From assembly GCA_002708825.1 (NCBI GenBank), contig PAPF01000016.1, positions 146,428 to 210,427 of the forward strand: a DNA stretch of 64,000 nt. The letters are read 5' to 3'. Below, one piece after another: positions 19,407 through 32,853 of this stretch. The stretch's first letter is position 1, and every line of letters starts with the position of its first letter. Position numbers and translations under genes: made by a program. This DNA is from Phyllobacteriaceae bacterium (GTDB lineage: Bacteria; Pseudomonadota; Alphaproteobacteria; Rhizobiales; Rhizobiaceae). The notes below the pieces were generated by a model that was not told where the DNA came from, did no database searches, and saw only the letters and a list, made by a program, of their open reading frames with translations.

Positions 19407-20687
19407 TTACGCCGCCCCGGCCAGCGCCGGGCGGGTGAGCAGCTTTTCTCCGTCATGGCCGGCGATCGCAACGCTCACGATGTCACCGGGCACGCCTTCC
19501 GCGCTGGCGAGTGTGAAATCCTCCGTGCGGCCGATGCCGGGCTTTTCGATCAGCACGCGCGCGGTGCTGCCGGTGCGCGCCGCCAGATGGGCGGCATAGG
19601 CCACGTCACCGGCTTCGCGCAGGCGGGCGGCGCGCGCCTTGCGAACCGCCTTGTCCACCTGTGGCATGCGTGCCGCAGGCGTGCCCTTGCGGGCCGAAAA
19701 CGGAAACACGTGAAGATGCGTCAGCCCGCAATCGGCAACGAGTTTCAGCGTGTTCTCGAACATTTCATCGGTTTCGGTGGGAAACCCGGCGATCAGGTCG
19801 GCGCCGAAGACGATGTCCGGGCGCAGGCGGCGCACCTCCTCGCAGAAGCGGATGGAATCGTCGCGCAGGTGGCGCCGCTTCATGCGCTTCAGGATCATGT
19901 CGTCACCGGCTTGCAGCGAGAGATGCAGGTGCGGCATCAGCCGCGGTTCGGTGGCGATGGCATCGAGCAGGGCGTCATCCGCCTCGATGGAATCGATGGA
20001 GGAAAGACGCAGCCGGTCGAGGCCGGGAACCTTTGAAAGGATCGCCTTGACCAGGCGGCCGAGTTTCGGACTGCCCGGCAGGTCCGCGCCCCAGGAGGTG
20101 AGATCGACGCCGGTCAGCACGACCTCGCGATAGCCGTTGCCGACAAGGCGCGCGACCTGGTCCACCACGCCGCCAGCCGGAACCGAGCGCGAATGCCCCC
20201 GTCCATAGGGAATGATGCAGAAGGTGCACCGGTGGTCGCAGCCGTTCTGGACCTGCACGAAGGCGCGTGCGCGCCCCTCGATGGCGTCGACCATGTGGGA
20301 AGCCGTTTCACGCACCTCGAAGATGTCGTTGACGCGCACCTTCTCGAAGGCGTTGACCCCGAATTCCGGCAGCGCGCGATAGCTCTGCGCCTTCAGCTTG
20401 TCGTCATTGCCGATGACGAGATCCACTTCGTCCATCCCGCCGAAGGTGTCCGCCTCGGTCTGGGCGGCACAGCCGGTGACGATGATGCGCGCCTCCGGAT
20501 TGTCGCGCCGTGCCTTGCGGATCGATTGCCGTGCCTGCCGGACAGCTTCCGCAGTCACGGCGCAGGTGTTGATGACGATCGCGCCGCCCTCCAGTGCGCC
20601 GAGGCCGGCAGCCTCCGCCTCGCGTTTCATGACTTCCGACTCGTAGGCATTGAGCCGGCAACCGAAGGTGACGATCTCCACGCCCAT
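19407..20687 (-). CDS. mtaB: tRNA t6A37 methylthiotransferase MtaB
   Basis: A 426-aa radical-SAM enzyme that adds a methylthio group to t6A at position 37 of tRNAs decoding ANN codons, giving ms2t6A. The N-terminal UPF0004 domain carries the three cysteines of the auxiliary [4Fe-4S] cluster (Cys10, Cys42, Cys73). The radical-SAM CxxxCxxC is at Cys150/154/157 (GCDHRCTFCIIP). The C-terminal TRAM-like part is short. The start ATG overlaps the dapF stop by 1 nt (TGATG). Confidence 0.96.
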   Translation of the reverse strand: MGVEIVTFGCRLNAYESEVMKREAEAAGLGALEGGAIVINTCAVTAEAVRQARQSIRKARRDNPEARIIVTGCAAQTEADTFGGMDEVDLVIGNDDKLKAQSYRALPEFGVNAFEKVRVNDIFEVRETASHMVDAIEGRARAFVQVQNGCDHRCTFCIIPYGRGHSRSVPAGGVVDQVARLVGNGYREVVLTGVDLTSWGADLPGSPKLGRLVKAILSKVPGLDRLRLSSIDSIEADDALLDAIATEPRLMPHLHLSLQAGDDMILKRMKRRHLRDDSIRFCEEVRRLRPDIVFGADLIAGFPTETDEMFENTLKLVADCGLTHLHVFPFSARKGTPAARMPQVDKAVRKARAARLREAGDVAYAAHLAARTGSTARVLIEKPGIGRTEDFTLASAEGVPGDIVSVAIAGHDGEKLLTRPALAGAA

Positions 20688-21568
20688 CAGGCCGCGCCTT
20701 CCCTGTCACGCGTCCAGGTACCGGTCTCCGGATCCAGCATGCCGGAAAACTCCCATTCCGCCGGTCCGGTCATGATCACGTGGTTGTCCTCGTTCCATTC
20801 GATGCCCAGCGGCCCGCCCGGCACATGGACCGTGACGGTCCGGTCCATGCGGCGCAAGCGGATGGCGGCAACGGCCGCCGCGCAGGCCGCGGACCCGCAG
20901 GCGCGCGTCAGTCCGGCCCCGCGTTCCCATGTGCGGATCACCATCTCGCTGCGCGAAAGGATCCGCGCGATCGTGATGTTGGCGCGTTCGGGAAAGATCG
21001 GGTGATTTTCCAGCATCGGCCCGAAGCGTTCCATGTCATAGGCCCAGACGTCGTCCTCGACCCAGAAGATGGCGTGCGGATTGCCCATCGATACCACCGA
21101 TGGCGAATGCAGCACCGGTGCGTCGATGGGACCGATCTGCAATTCGATCATGCGGGTGTCGTGAAACTCCTCGGCGAGCGGAATGTCCTTCCAGCCGAAA
21201 CGCGGCGCGCCCATGTCCACGGAGACCAGCCCGTCGGCATGTTCCTGCGCCGTCAGGATGCCGGCCAGCGTCTGGAAGGTGAAGGCGGTGCGGCCGGTTT
21301 CCGCGGCCAGCGCCTGGACGACGCAGCGTGTGCCGTTGCCGCAGGCCTGTGCCTGGCTGCCGTCGCTGTTGATGATCTCGATGTAATTGTCCGTGCCCTC
21401 CACGCGCGGATCGTGGATGGCCATGATCTGGTCGAACGCTGTCGCCGGACCGCCGGCCAGCGCACGCGCGGCGGCGGGCGCGATCCGGTCGGCGCGGCCG
21501 CGCATGTCGGCCACGATGATCTGGTTGCCCAGTCCGTTCATCTTTGCAAAGGGCGCTGGCGCCGCCAT
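20687..21568 (-). CDS. dapF: Diaminopimelate epimerase DapF
   Basis: A 293-aa enzyme converting LL- to meso-diaminopimelate for lysine and peptidoglycan synthesis. The two catalytic cysteines are Cys76 (QACGNGTRC) and Cys224 ([10 protein letters not shown]). I chose the ATG at 21568 ([15 protein letters not shown]) because the preceding 17 codons are not conserved-looking. First gene of the dapF-mtaB-ftsY operon. Confidence 0.96.
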   Translation of the reverse strand: MAAPAPFAKMNGLGNQIIVADMRGRADRIAPAAARALAGGPATAFDQIMAIHDPRVEGTDNYIEIINSDGSQAQACGNGTRCVVQALAAETGRTAFTFQTLAGILTAQEHADGLVSVDMGAPRFGWKDIPLAEEFHDTRMIELQIGPIDAPVLHSPSVVSMGNPHAIFWVEDDVWAYDMERFGPMLENHPIFPERANITIARILSRSEMVIRTWERGAGLTRACGSAACAAAVAAIRLRRMDRTVTVHVPGGPLGIEWNEDNHVIMTGPAEWEFSGMLDPETGTWTRDREGAA

Positions 21569-21647
21569 GGCTCTCTGGCTCCGTTCTTCGCGCCCTATAT
21601 GGCCGAAGAAGAGGCACAATTCCAGTCATGGACGAGGCAGGTGCGGT

Positions 21648-22730
21648 TCAGGCCCCGCCTGCCGGCGGAACGTCGAAGACCTCGCCGGGCAGCATGGGCC
21701 GGAAGCGCTCCCGCGCAATTCCGGCGGCGTCGAGCGCCGAATGCAAACGCGCCTTCGGTTCCTCGATGCTTTCGTCGGTCAACTGGAACGTGCCCCAGTG
21801 GTGGCCGGCAGCCCATTCGGCACCGGCCAGCCGGAAACCCTCGACTGCCTCTTCCGGGTTCTGGTGCTGCCCCTTCATGAACCAGCGCGGCTCATAGGCG
21901 CCGAAGGGCAGGATCGCAAGGCGGAAGCCCCCGTGCTTGGCGGCCGCCGCGCGATAGTTGCGCCCTTCATGGAAACCGGTGTCGCCGACATGGTAGATGC
22001 GTCCGGCCGGCGTCTCGATCACGAAGGCGGCCCACAGCGCCATGCGCCGGTCCGTCATGCCGCGCGCCGACCAGTGGTGGCAGGGTTCGAAATGGATGCG
22101 GACCGGCCCTGCCTCGAGGCTGTCACCCCAGTCGCCGGTGGTGATCGCCATTCCCGGCACGGCCGCGCCGACAATGGCATCGTTGCCGAGCGGCGTGATG
22201 AGCTTCGGCGCATGCACCCGGTGCAGGCGGGTCAGCGTGTCGACATCGAGATGATCGTAGTGATTGTGCGTCAGCAGGACGAGATCGACCGGCGGCAGGT
22301 CTTCGAAGGCAATGCCCGGCGCATTGACCCGCTTCGGCCCGGCGAAGGAGAGAGGCGATGCCCGCTCCGACCAGACCGGATCGGTGAGGATGTTGAGACC
22401 GGCCACCTGGATCAGCAGCGTGGCATGGCCGACCATTGTCACCCGGATGGCATCACCCGACACGCGTTTGTCGGGCCGGGCGGCCGGATGCGGCGGGTCG
22501 AACCGGACCGGCCATTCGGCGCGGCTGCCGCCGAACCGCCAGCGCAGGAGATCCTTGAGGCCGCGCGGCTCGACCCCGTCCGGATTGAAGAAGGTCCGGC
22601 CATCGAAGTGATCGCTGACCGGACCATCGTAATAGGGATTGGCCCGCGCGCCGCGCATCCAGGTAAACGTGCCGGCCAAGGTCGCCATCCCTCCGGTTGC
22701 AAGCAGGGTCAGGAAATGTCTGCGGTTCAT
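21648..22730 (-). CDS. Metallo-beta-lactamase-fold hydrolase, NAPE-PLD-like, Tat-type signal
   Basis: A 360-aa hydrolase. The N-terminus NRRHFLTLLATGG is a twin-arginine type signal. The metal-binding motif is THNHYDHLD, with further ligands in EPCHHWSARG, in HVGDTGFHEG and in AAGHHWGTF near the C-terminus. This is the layout of the N-acyl-phosphatidylethanolamine phospholipase D-like branch (UlaG/NAPE-PLD). Lipid phosphodiesters are plausible substrates, but not shown. The start at 22730 gives the signal sequence directly; the frame runs on to 22787 without a better start. The ribosome binding site is weak. Confidence 0.9.
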   Translation of the reverse strand: MNRRHFLTLLATGGMATLAGTFTWMRGARANPYYDGPVSDHFDGRTFFNPDGVEPRGLKDLLRWRFGGSRAEWPVRFDPPHPAARPDKRVSGDAIRVTMVGHATLLIQVAGLNILTDPVWSERASPLSFAGPKRVNAPGIAFEDLPPVDLVLLTHNHYDHLDVDTLTRLHRVHAPKLITPLGNDAIVGAAVPGMAITTGDWGDSLEAGPVRIHFEPCHHWSARGMTDRRMALWAAFVIETPAGRIYHVGDTGFHEGRNYRAAAAKHGGFRLAILPFGAYEPRWFMKGQHQNPEEAVEGFRLAGAEWAAGHHWGTFQLTDESIEEPKARLHSALDAAGIARERFRPMLPGEVFDVPPAGGA

Positions 22731-22811
22731 GGACCGCAGATAGGCCTTCGCCGGTCTGACGTCCAGCGTTTCCAGAAGGCCGGGCACACGAGGCGCATGG
22801 CTGCGCCTGCC

Positions 22812-22973
22812 TCAGGCGATGGCGACGATGCCGAGAATGACCAGCAGGAAGAGGACGAGCAGGACACCTATGAGCAGCTTCGCACCGGTCAGCGCGGCGC
22901 CGGACAGCGTGTTGAAACCCAGCAGCGAAGCGACCGCGGCCACGATGAGCAGGATGATGATCCACTTGATCAT
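22812..22973 (-). CDS. DUF1328-type small membrane protein
   Basis: A 53-aa very hydrophobic protein with two membrane segments (about 3-20 and 33-52) joined by a small GA-rich loop (LSGAALTGAK). Size, topology and the LLGF motif fit the DUF1328/YtjA family of small membrane proteins, which has no defined function and is often stress-linked in Proteobacteria. AGAGTCTCTTCC precedes the ATG, so the ribosome site is weak. Confidence 0.75.
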   Translation of the reverse strand: MIKWIIILLIVAAVASLLGFNTLSGAALTGAKLLIGVLLVLFLLVILGIVAIA

Positions 22974-23205
22974 GGAAGAGACTCCGGTTGATTTGTGCCG
23001 GCATGGCCGGCCATCGCATGGATCAATGCAGAACGGGCACGGAGGTTCCCGGCACGGACGCGGCGCAGACCGGGAACAACCCGGTATTGAATCCGTTTCC
23101 GGAACGCAATATTAACCCTGTCCGGTTGAAAATGCCCCCAAAGCGCCGTTTTCCAAGCGCATTCAGGGCGTGATCCGGATCACGCGACATTCAGAGAGGG
23201 TTTGA

Positions 23206-23763
23206 ATGATGGGGATGAAGCACTGGGCATTGGCGGCCGCATGCGTTTCGGCGCTTGGTCTGACAGCCTGCCAGAGCGAGCGCCTGGGGCGCCTGAACAC
23301 GCAACCCGCGCCCCTGACGCCGGCACCCGTGTCACCGGTCACCCAGGAGCAGTTGCCGCCGCCCTCCCAGCCCGAAACGCTGAACCCCTCGGGTTTCCCC
23401 GACGCGCCAGGCACCGAAGCGGACGGAACCGAGATCGCCGCCGTGGATCCCGCCCAGCCTGCCGCACCGCCTGCGGGTGCCGAGCCGCTGACCAAGAACG
23501 CGATGGTCGGAAGCTGGTCCGCGAACAGTGCCGGTTCAAGTTGCCAGATGTTCCTCACGCTGACCAAGTATGGCAGCGGGTCGCGCGGCGGCACGCGCGG
23601 CTGCTCCGGCGACATGGCGAACGTGCGCGGCTGGGACGTGCAGGGCGCCCAGGTCGTCCTTTACAATGAGAGTGGCGACACGGTGGCGCGGCTCTACAAG
23701 TCCGGCAACCAGAAATTCGACGGAACGACGAGTTCCGGCCAGGCTGTTTCCGTTTTCCGCTGA
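23206..23763 (+). CDS. Omp19-like outer-membrane lipoprotein, protease-inhibitor (Inh) fold
   Basis: A 185-aa lipoprotein: signal peptide with lipobox LTAC and lipidated Cys22, then a 70-residue Pro/Ala-rich linker. A C-terminal beta-barrel domain follows (GSWSANSAGSSCQ, RGCSGDMANVRGWDVQG, QKFDGTTSSGQAVSVFR). These segments closely resemble Brucella Omp19, a surface lipoprotein that inhibits host proteases; the fold matches the Inh family. In a free-living bacterium the target may be a self-secreted or competitor protease. GAGAGGG precedes the ATG; in-frame ATGs at 23209 and 23215 are alternatives. Confidence 0.92.
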   Translation: MMGMKHWALAAACVSALGLTACQSERLGRLNTQPAPLTPAPVSPVTQEQLPPPSQPETLNPSGFPDAPGTEADGTEIAAVDPAQPAAPPAGAEPLTKNAMVGSWSANSAGSSCQMFLTLTKYGSGSRGGTRGCSGDMANVRGWDVQGAQVVLYNESGDTVARLYKSGNQKFDGTTSSGQAVSVFR

Positions 23764-23810
23764 CGGGACCGGCACAATCGCCAGGATAGACGCCCCGGGC
23801 CCGCCTTCGC

Positions 23811-24977
23811 ATGGCTTCATCGCAATTGCCGTCTGACCGCCAGACCGTCCTGGAGCGCTACGATCATCTGGCGCGGACCGGCAGGCTCGTGGGCGACCCC
23901 GAGCAGCGGCGCATCGCCATGCGCTTCGACCGGCTGATTGACGAGATCGCGGAAAAGCGCCTCCAGCGCAAGTCCTCGGCGCTCGGCTGGATGTTCGCCC
24001 GGCGCAAGCCGAAACAGGAGCCCGTGCGCGGGCTCTACCTGCATGGCGGGGTCGGCCGCGGCAAGACCATGCTCATGGACATGTTCTTCGAACTGGCGCC
24101 TGCACGGCGCAAGCGGCGCGCCCATTTCAACGACTTCATGGCCGATGTGCATGACCGCATCGGCCGCCACCGCGCCGCGGTCAAGGCCGGGACGGCCAGG
24201 GGCGACGACCCGATCCCGCCCGTCGCCGCCTCCATCGCCGGGGAAAGCTGGCTGATCTGCTTCGACGAGTTCACGGTGACCGACATTGCCGACGCGATGA
24301 TCCTCAGCCGCCTGTTCTCCGCGCTGTTCGCCGAGGGGGTGGTTCTTGTCGCGACCTCGAACGTTGCCCCGCAGGACCTTTACAGGGACGGCCTCAACCG
24401 GTCGCTGTTCACCCCGTTCATCGCCACCCTCGAGCGCCATACGGACGTGACCAATGTCGACATCGAGACCGACTACCGGCTGCGCGAACTGGACCGCCTG
24501 CCCGTTTACGTTACGCCGTTGGGACCGGAGGCTGATGCAGCCATGGACCGCGCCTGGGACCGGCTGACCGGCGGCGTGCCTGAACAGCCGGTGACGCTGG
24601 AACTCAAGGGGCGCACCATTCACGTGGAACGGGCCGCCGGCCGGGCTGCGCGTTTCGCCTTTGACGATCTGTGCGTCAGGCCGATGGGCGCGCGCGACTT
24701 CCTGGCCATCGCGGACCGGTTCGACGCCATCGTGATCGACCGTGTGCCCGTCATGGGCAACGAGACGCGCAACGAGGCCAAGCGTTTCATCCTGCTGGTC
24801 GACACGCTTTATGACCGCCGGGTCCGCCTGATCCTCTCCGCGCAAGCGCCGCCGGAAAAGCTGTTCACGGGCACGCACGGAACCGAACTGTTCGAGTTCG
24901 ACCGCACCGCCTCGCGCCTGATCGAGATGCAGAGTGCGGACTGGGTCGCGCATACCCGCGATCACGACCGCGGCTGA
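23811..24977 (+). CDS. zapE: ZapE/AFG1-family ATPase
   Basis: A 388-aa AAA-type ATPase of the AFG1/ZapE family, linked in bacteria to cell-division ring control and in mitochondria to respiratory protein quality control. Walker A is GGVGRGKTML (about 79-88), Walker B is LICFDEFTVTDIADAMIL, and the sensor region is VLVATSNVAP. It lies between the Omp19-like gene and the mdh-suc operon, a conserved rhizobial neighbourhood. The gap to mdh is 358 bp and contains the structured element at 25121-25180. Confidence 0.95.
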   Translation: MASSQLPSDRQTVLERYDHLARTGRLVGDPEQRRIAMRFDRLIDEIAEKRLQRKSSALGWMFARRKPKQEPVRGLYLHGGVGRGKTMLMDMFFELAPARRKRRAHFNDFMADVHDRIGRHRAAVKAGTARGDDPIPPVAASIAGESWLICFDEFTVTDIADAMILSRLFSALFAEGVVLVATSNVAPQDLYRDGLNRSLFTPFIATLERHTDVTNVDIETDYRLRELDRLPVYVTPLGPEADAAMDRAWDRLTGGVPEQPVTLELKGRTIHVERAAGRAARFAFDDLCVRPMGARDFLAIADRFDAIVIDRVPVMGNETRNEAKRFILLVDTLYDRRVRLILSAQAPPEKLFTGTHGTELFEFDRTASRLIEMQSADWVAHTRDHDRG

Positions 24978-26301
<1,324 letters not shown>

Positions 26302-26314
26302 GGAGAGGGATTCC

Positions 26315-27511
26315 ATGAATATCCATGAGTATCAGGCCAAGCAGGTCCTGAAAGGCTATGGCGCGCCCGTCGCTGACGGCGTCGCCATTTTCGAGGCCTC
26401 CGAGGCCGAAGCCGCGGCGAAATCGCTGCCCGGCCCGCTCTATGTGGTCAAGTCGCAGATCCATGCCGGCGGCCGCGGCAAGGGCAAGTTCCGTGAACTG
26501 CCGTCCGACGCCAAGGGCGGCGTGCGCCTGGCCCGTTCGGTGGAAGAGGTTGTCGCCAACGCCAACGAGATGCTGGGCAACACGCTGGTGACCAAGCAGA
26601 CCGGCGCTGCTGGCAAGCAGGTCAACCGCCTCTACATCGAGGACGGCGCCGATATCGACCGCGAGCTTTACCTCTCCATCCTCGTCGACCGCACCGTCGG
26701 CCGCAATGCCTTCGTGGTCTCCACCGAGGGCGGCATGGACATCGAGGCCGTGGCCGAGGAAACGCCGGAGAAGATCGTCACCGTTGCGATCGATCCGGAC
26801 ACCGGCGTGACGGAAGCCGACGCGGGCAGGCTGTGCGACGCGCTGAAGCTTGACGGCGCGGCCCGCGAGGACGGCATGAAGCTGTTCCCGATCCTCTACA
26901 AGGCCTATACCGAGAAGGACATGAGCCTGCTCGAGGTCAACCCGCTGATCGTCATGACCGACGGCCACCTGCGCGTGCTCGACGCCAAGGTCTCCTTCGA
27001 CAACAACGCGCTCTTCCGCCACGACGACATCGTCGCCCTGCGCGACAAGACGGAAGAGGACGAGAAGGAAATCGAGGCCTCCAAGTACGACCTCGCCTAT
27101 GTGGCGCTGGACGGGAATATCGGCTGCATGGTCAACGGCGCCGGTCTTGCCATGGCCACCATGGACATCATCAAGCTCTACGGCGCCGAGCCGGCGAACT
27201 TCCTCGATGTCGGCGGCGGCGCGTCCAAGGAAAAGGTCACCGCGGCCTTCAAGATCATCACCGCGGACCCGAACGTGAAGGGCATCCTCGTCAACATCTT
27301 CGGCGGCATCATGAAGTGTGACGTCATCGCCGAGGGCGTTGTCGCGGCCGTGAAGGAAGTGGGCCTGCAGGTGCCGCTGGTCGTGCGCCTGGAAGGCACC
27401 AATGTCGACCTGGGCAAGAAGATCATCAACGAATCCGGTCTCAACGTCATCGCGGCCGACGATCTCGACGACGCGGCGCAGAAGATCGTCGCCGCCGTGA
27501 AGGGAGCCTGA
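26315..27511 (+). CDS. sucC: Succinyl-CoA synthetase (ADP-forming) beta subunit
   Basis: A 398-aa ATP-grasp subunit. It binds the nucleotide and succinate in the substrate-level phosphorylation step of the TCA cycle. The family N-terminus [19 protein letters not shown], the ATP-grasp motif [13 protein letters not shown] and the C-terminal [15 protein letters not shown] are all present. GGAGAGGGATTCC precedes the ATG. Forms the complex with SucD, encoded 6 bp downstream. Confidence 0.98.
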   Translation: MNIHEYQAKQVLKGYGAPVADGVAIFEASEAEAAAKSLPGPLYVVKSQIHAGGRGKGKFRELPSDAKGGVRLARSVEEVVANANEMLGNTLVTKQTGAAGKQVNRLYIEDGADIDRELYLSILVDRTVGRNAFVVSTEGGMDIEAVAEETPEKIVTVAIDPDTGVTEADAGRLCDALKLDGAAREDGMKLFPILYKAYTEKDMSLLEVNPLIVMTDGHLRVLDAKVSFDNNALFRHDDIVALRDKTEEDEKEIEASKYDLAYVALDGNIGCMVNGAGLAMATMDIIKLYGAEPANFLDVGGGASKEKVTAAFKIITADPNVKGILVNIFGGIMKCDVIAEGVVAAVKEVGLQVPLVVRLEGTNVDLGKKIINESGLNVIAADDLDDAAQKIVAAVKGA

Positions 27512-27516
27512 CACCC

Positions 27517-28422
27517 ATGTCCATCCTCATCAACAAGGACACCAAGGTCCTGGTCCAGGGCCTGACCGGCAAGACCGGCACCTTCCACACAGAACAGGCG
27601 CTGGCCTATCACGGCACGCAGATGGTCGGCGGCATCCATCCCAAGAAGGGTGGCGAGACCTGGGAAGGCAAGGGCGGCGAGAAACTGCCGATCTTCGCGT
27701 CCGTCGCCGAGGGCAAGGCGGCCACCGGCGCCGACGCATCGGTCGTCTACGTGCCGCCGGCCGGTGCCGCGGCCGCCATCATCGAGGCCATCGAGGCGGA
27801 GATCCCGCTCATCGTCTGCATCACGGAGGGCATCCCGGTGCAGGACATGGTCAAGGTGAAGGCCGTGCTCGACAAGTCGTCCTCGCGCCTGATCGGCCCG
27901 AACTGCCCCGGCGTCCTGACGCCCGATGAATGCAAGATCGGCATCATGCCGGGCAACATCTTCAAGAAGGGCTCGGTGGGCATCCTGTCGCGCTCCGGCA
28001 CGCTGACCTACGAGGCCGTGTTCCAGACCACGAATGCCGGCCTTGGCCAGTCGACGGCTGTCGGCATCGGCGGCGACCCGGTCAAGGGCACCGAGTTCAT
28101 CGACGTGCTCGACCTCTTCCTCGACGATCCGGAAACCGAATCGATCATCATGATCGGCGAGATCGGCGGTTCGGCCGAGGAGGAAGCCTCCGAATGGCTG
28201 ACCGAGCAGGCGAAGAAGGGCCGCAAGAAGCCGATGGCCGGTTTCATCGCGGGCCGCACGGCGCCTCCCGGACGCACCATGGGCCATGCCGGCGCGGTCA
28301 TTTCCGGCGGCAAGGGCGGCGCGGAAGACAAGATCGCGGCCATGGAAGCCGCCGGCATCCGCGTCTCGCCGTCGCCGGCCCAGCTTGGCAGCACGCTGGT
28401 GAAGGTGCTCAAGGGCGAATGA
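27517..28422 (+). CDS. sucD: Succinyl-CoA synthetase (ADP-forming) alpha subunit
   Basis: A 301-aa subunit that binds CoA and carries the phospho-histidine ([14 protein letters not shown]). The CoA-binding Rossmann segment ([18 protein letters not shown]) and the [14 protein letters not shown] motif are present. Located between sucC and sucA; the 137-bp gap to sucA contains a strong GC hairpin. Confidence 0.98.
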   Translation: MSILINKDTKVLVQGLTGKTGTFHTEQALAYHGTQMVGGIHPKKGGETWEGKGGEKLPIFASVAEGKAATGADASVVYVPPAGAAAAIIEAIEAEIPLIVCITEGIPVQDMVKVKAVLDKSSSRLIGPNCPGVLTPDECKIGIMPGNIFKKGSVGILSRSGTLTYEAVFQTTNAGLGQSTAVGIGGDPVKGTEFIDVLDLFLDDPETESIIMIGEIGGSAEEEASEWLTEQAKKGRKKPMAGFIAGRTAPPGRTMGHAGAVISGGKGGAEDKIAAMEAAGIRVSPSPAQLGSTLVKVLKGE

Positions 28423-28441
28423 CGCCCTGACCAAGAAAAGG

Positions 28442-28465
28442 CCCGGGCCGGGCGATCGGCCCGGG
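28442..28465. repeat. GC-rich hairpin between sucD and sucA
   Basis: A 9-bp perfect stem CCCGGGCCG/CGGCCCGGG with a 6-nt loop, 20 bp after the sucD stop. No T-run follows, so it is more likely an mRNA-stability or partial-termination element that sets the ratio of SucCD to SucAB than a full terminator. Confidence 0.55.
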
Positions 28466-28559
28466 GCCATCCCCGGAGGGAAACGAGCGGAGCAGACATG
28501 CGCCGGTCAGGCGCCGCCCGCGATCATCAAGGAGCCGGACACGACGTCCGGAAACGCTC

Positions 28560-31553
28560 ATGGCACGAAACGACCAGGCCAACGACATTTTCGAGCAGAC
28601 CTCGTTCCTCTATGGCGGCAATGCCGCCTATATCGACGAGCTCTATGCCCGCTACCAGGACGACCCGTCCTCGGTCGACGCGCAATGGCGCGAATTCTTC
28701 TCGCAGCTCCAGGACGACGCGGAAGACGTTCGCAAGAACGCCCGCGGCGCTTCCTGGAAGCGCGACAACTGGCCGATCGCCGCCAATGGCGAACTGGTTT
28801 CGGCGCTCGATGGCGACTGGGGCCAGGTCGAGGGCCACATGACCGCGAAGCTGAAGGAAAAGGCCGCGGCGGCGACCGGTGCCAAGGGCATGAGCGCGGA
28901 GGAAGTGGCCAAGGCGGCGCGCGATTCCGTGCGCGCCATCATGATGATCCGCGCCTACCGCATGCGCGGCCACCTGCACGCCAATCTCGATCCCCTCGGC
29001 ATTGCCGGCCTGAAGGAGGATTACAACGAACTGTCTCCGGAGGCCTACGGCTTTTCCCCGGACGACTTCGACCGGCCGATCTTCATCGACCACGTTCTGG
29101 GTCTCGAGTTCGCCACCATCAACGAGATGCTCGACATCCTCAAGCGCACCTATTGCTCGACGATGGGCGTGGAGTTCATGCATATCTCCAACCCTGAGGA
29201 GAAGGCCTGGATCCAGGAGCGCATCGAGGGGCCGGACAAGGGCGTTGCCTTCACGGAAAACGGCAAGAAGGCGATCCTCCAGAAGCTGATCGAGGCAGAA
29301 GGTTTCGAGCAGTTCATCGACGTGAAATACAAGGGCACCAAGCGCTTCGGTCTGGATGGCGGCGAGGCGCTGATCCCCGCCCTCGAACAGATCATCAAGC
29401 GCGGCGGCAACATGGGCATGAAGGAAATCGTGCTCGGCATGGCCCATCGCGGCCGTCTCAACGTTCTCACCCAGGTGATGGGCAAGCCGCACCGCGCCGT
29501 GTTCCACGAATTCAAGGGCGGTTCCTTCGCTCCCGACGATGTCGAGGGCTCCGGTGACGTGAAATATCACCTCGGCGCGTCCTCCGACCGCGAGTTTGAC
29601 GGCAACAAGGTGCACCTGTCGCTGACGGCAAACCCGTCGCACCTGGAAATCGTCAATCCGGTGGTCATGGGCAAGGCCCGCGCCAAGCAGGACCAGCATT
29701 TCGGCCGCAAGCGCGAGGAAGTGCTGCCGCTGGAAGCCCGCGCGGCCGTGCTGCCGCTGCTCCTGCACGGTGATGCGGCCTTTGCCGGTCAGGGCGTGGT
29801 GCCGGAATGCCTCGGCCTTTCCGCGCTGCGCGGCCACCGCGTCGCCGGCACGATCCATGTCATCATCAACAACCAGATCGGCTTCACCACCAATCCGCGT
29901 TTCTCGCGCTCCTCGCCCTATCCCTCCGATGTGGCGAAGATGATCGAGGCGCCGATCTTCCACGTGAACGGCGACGACCCGGAGGCGGTGACCTATGCCG
30001 CCAAGGTGGCCACCGAATTCCGGATGATATTCCACAAGCCGGTCGTCATCGACATGTTCTGCTACCGCCGCTTCGGCCACAACGAGGGCGACGAGCCGGC
30101 GTTCACGCAGCCCTTGATGTACAAGAAGATCCGCGCCCACAAGACCACGGTCCAGCTCTATTCGGAGAAGCTGATCGCCGAGGGGCTGATCACCGAGGGC
30201 GAAGTGGAGAAGATGAAGGCCGACTGGCGCGCCCATCTCGAAGCCGAGTTCGATGCGGGCAACTCCTTCAAGCCGAACAAGGCCGACTGGCTCGACGGCG
30301 TGTGGTCCGGCATGAGGACCGCCGATTCGGCCGACGAACAGCGCCGCGGCAAGACCGCCGTGCCGGCCAGGACGCTCAAGGAGATCGGCCGCAAGCTGGC
30401 CGAGGTCCCCGAAGGCTTCGAGGTGCATCGCACCGTGAAGCGCTTTATGGACAACCGCGCCGCGATGATCGAGTCCGGCGAGGGCATCGACTGGGCGACG
30501 GCGGAAGCGCTCGCCTTCGGCTCCATCCTGCTGGAAGGCAACCCGGTTCGCCTGTCGGGCCAGGATTGCGAGCGCGGCACGTTCAGCCAGCGCCATTCGG
30601 TGCTCTATGACCAGCGCGACGAGACCCGCTACATCCCGCTCAACAATCTGGGCTCCAGCCAGGCCAATTACGAGGTCATCAACTCGATGCTCTCCGAAGA
30701 GGCGGTGCTCGGGTTCGAATACGGCTATTCGCTGGCCGAGCCGAACGCGCTGACGCTCTGGGAAGCCCAGTTCGGCGATTTCGCCAACGGCGCGCAGGTC
30801 GTGTTCGACCAGTTCATCTCGTCGGGCGAACGCAAGTGGCTGCGCATGTCCGGCCTCGTCTGCCTGCTGCCGCACGGCTACGAGGGCCAGGGGCCGGAGC
30901 ACTCCTCCGCGCGCCTTGAACGCTGGCTGCAGCTTTGCGCGGAAGACAACATGCAGGTCGCCAACTGCACGACGCCGGCCAACTACTTCCACATCCTGCG
31001 CCGGCAGTTGAAGCGCGATTTCCGGAAGCCGCTGATCCTGATGACGCCGAAATCGCTGCTGCGCCACAAGCGCGCGGTTTCGACGCTGCCGGAAATGAGC
31101 GGCGAGAGCGCCTTCCACCGCCTGCTCTGGGACGATGCCCAGCTTCACAAGGACGGTCCGGTCAAGCTGGTCAAGGATTCCAAGATCCGCCGCGTCGTGC
31201 TGTGCACCGGCAAGGTCTATTTCGACCTGCTGGAAGAGCGCGAGAAGCGCGGCATCGACGACATCTACCTGCTGCGCGTAGAACAGCTCTACCCCTTCCC
31301 GGCCAAGGCGCTGATCAACGAACTCACCCGTTTCCGCAACGCGGAAATGGTGTGGTGCCAGGAAGAGCCCAAGAACATGGGTGCCTGGTCGTTCATCGAT
31401 CCCTACCTTGAATGGGTTCTGGCCCATATCGACGCCAAGCATCAGCGGGTGCGCTACACGGGCCGCCCGGCCGCAGCATCGCCGGCCACCGGCCTGATGT
31501 CGAAACATCTCGAACAGCTTGCCGCCTTCCTCGAAGACGCGCTCGGCGAATAA
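28560..31553 (+). CDS. sucA: 2-oxoglutarate dehydrogenase E1 component
   Basis: A 997-aa thiamine-diphosphate enzyme that decarboxylates 2-oxoglutarate and passes the succinyl group to SucB. Visible features: the N-terminal helix that docks E2 ([19 protein letters not shown]), [16 protein letters not shown], the ThDP/Mg-binding [13 protein letters not shown] and INNQIGFTT, and the transketolase-like C-terminal part ([20 protein letters not shown]). Normal length for the family. sucB follows after 29 bp. Confidence 0.98.
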   Translation: MARNDQANDIFEQTSFLYGGNAAYIDELYARYQDDPSSVDAQWREFFSQLQDDAEDVRKNARGASWKRDNWPIAANGELVSALDGDWGQVEGHMTAKLKEKAAAATGAKGMSAEEVAKAARDSVRAIMMIRAYRMRGHLHANLDPLGIAGLKEDYNELSPEAYGFSPDDFDRPIFIDHVLGLEFATINEMLDILKRTYCSTMGVEFMHISNPEEKAWIQERIEGPDKGVAFTENGKKAILQKLIEAEGFEQFIDVKYKGTKRFGLDGGEALIPALEQIIKRGGNMGMKEIVLGMAHRGRLNVLTQVMGKPHRAVFHEFKGGSFAPDDVEGSGDVKYHLGASSDREFDGNKVHLSLTANPSHLEIVNPVVMGKARAKQDQHFGRKREEVLPLEARAAVLPLLLHGDAAFAGQGVVPECLGLSALRGHRVAGTIHVIINNQIGFTTNPRFSRSSPYPSDVAKMIEAPIFHVNGDDPEAVTYAAKVATEFRMIFHKPVVIDMFCYRRFGHNEGDEPAFTQPLMYKKIRAHKTTVQLYSEKLIAEGLITEGEVEKMKADWRAHLEAEFDAGNSFKPNKADWLDGVWSGMRTADSADEQRRGKTAVPARTLKEIGRKLAEVPEGFEVHRTVKRFMDNRAAMIESGEGIDWATAEALAFGSILLEGNPVRLSGQDCERGTFSQRHSVLYDQRDETRYIPLNNLGSSQANYEVINSMLSEEAVLGFEYGYSLAEPNALTLWEAQFGDFANGAQVVFDQFISSGERKWLRMSGLVCLLPHGYEGQGPEHSSARLERWLQLCAEDNMQVANCTTPANYFHILRRQLKRDFRKPLILMTPKSLLRHKRAVSTLPEMSGESAFHRLLWDDAQLHKDGPVKLVKDSKIRRVVLCTGKVYFDLLEEREKRGIDDIYLLRVEQLYPFPAKALINELTRFRNAEMVWCQEEPKNMGAWSFIDPYLEWVLAHIDAKHQRVRYTGRPAAASPATGLMSKHLEQLAAFLEDALGE

Positions 31554-31582
31554 GAAAACCGTTCAGGAACAGGACAAAATCC

Positions 31583-32830
<1,248 letters not shown>

Positions 32831-32853
32831 TCCCGGACGGCGGGAGACGGACC

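Noticed and set aside
28527..31508. 993-codon open frame antisense to sucA
   Set aside because: Shadow of sucA; the plus-strand protein has all family motifs.
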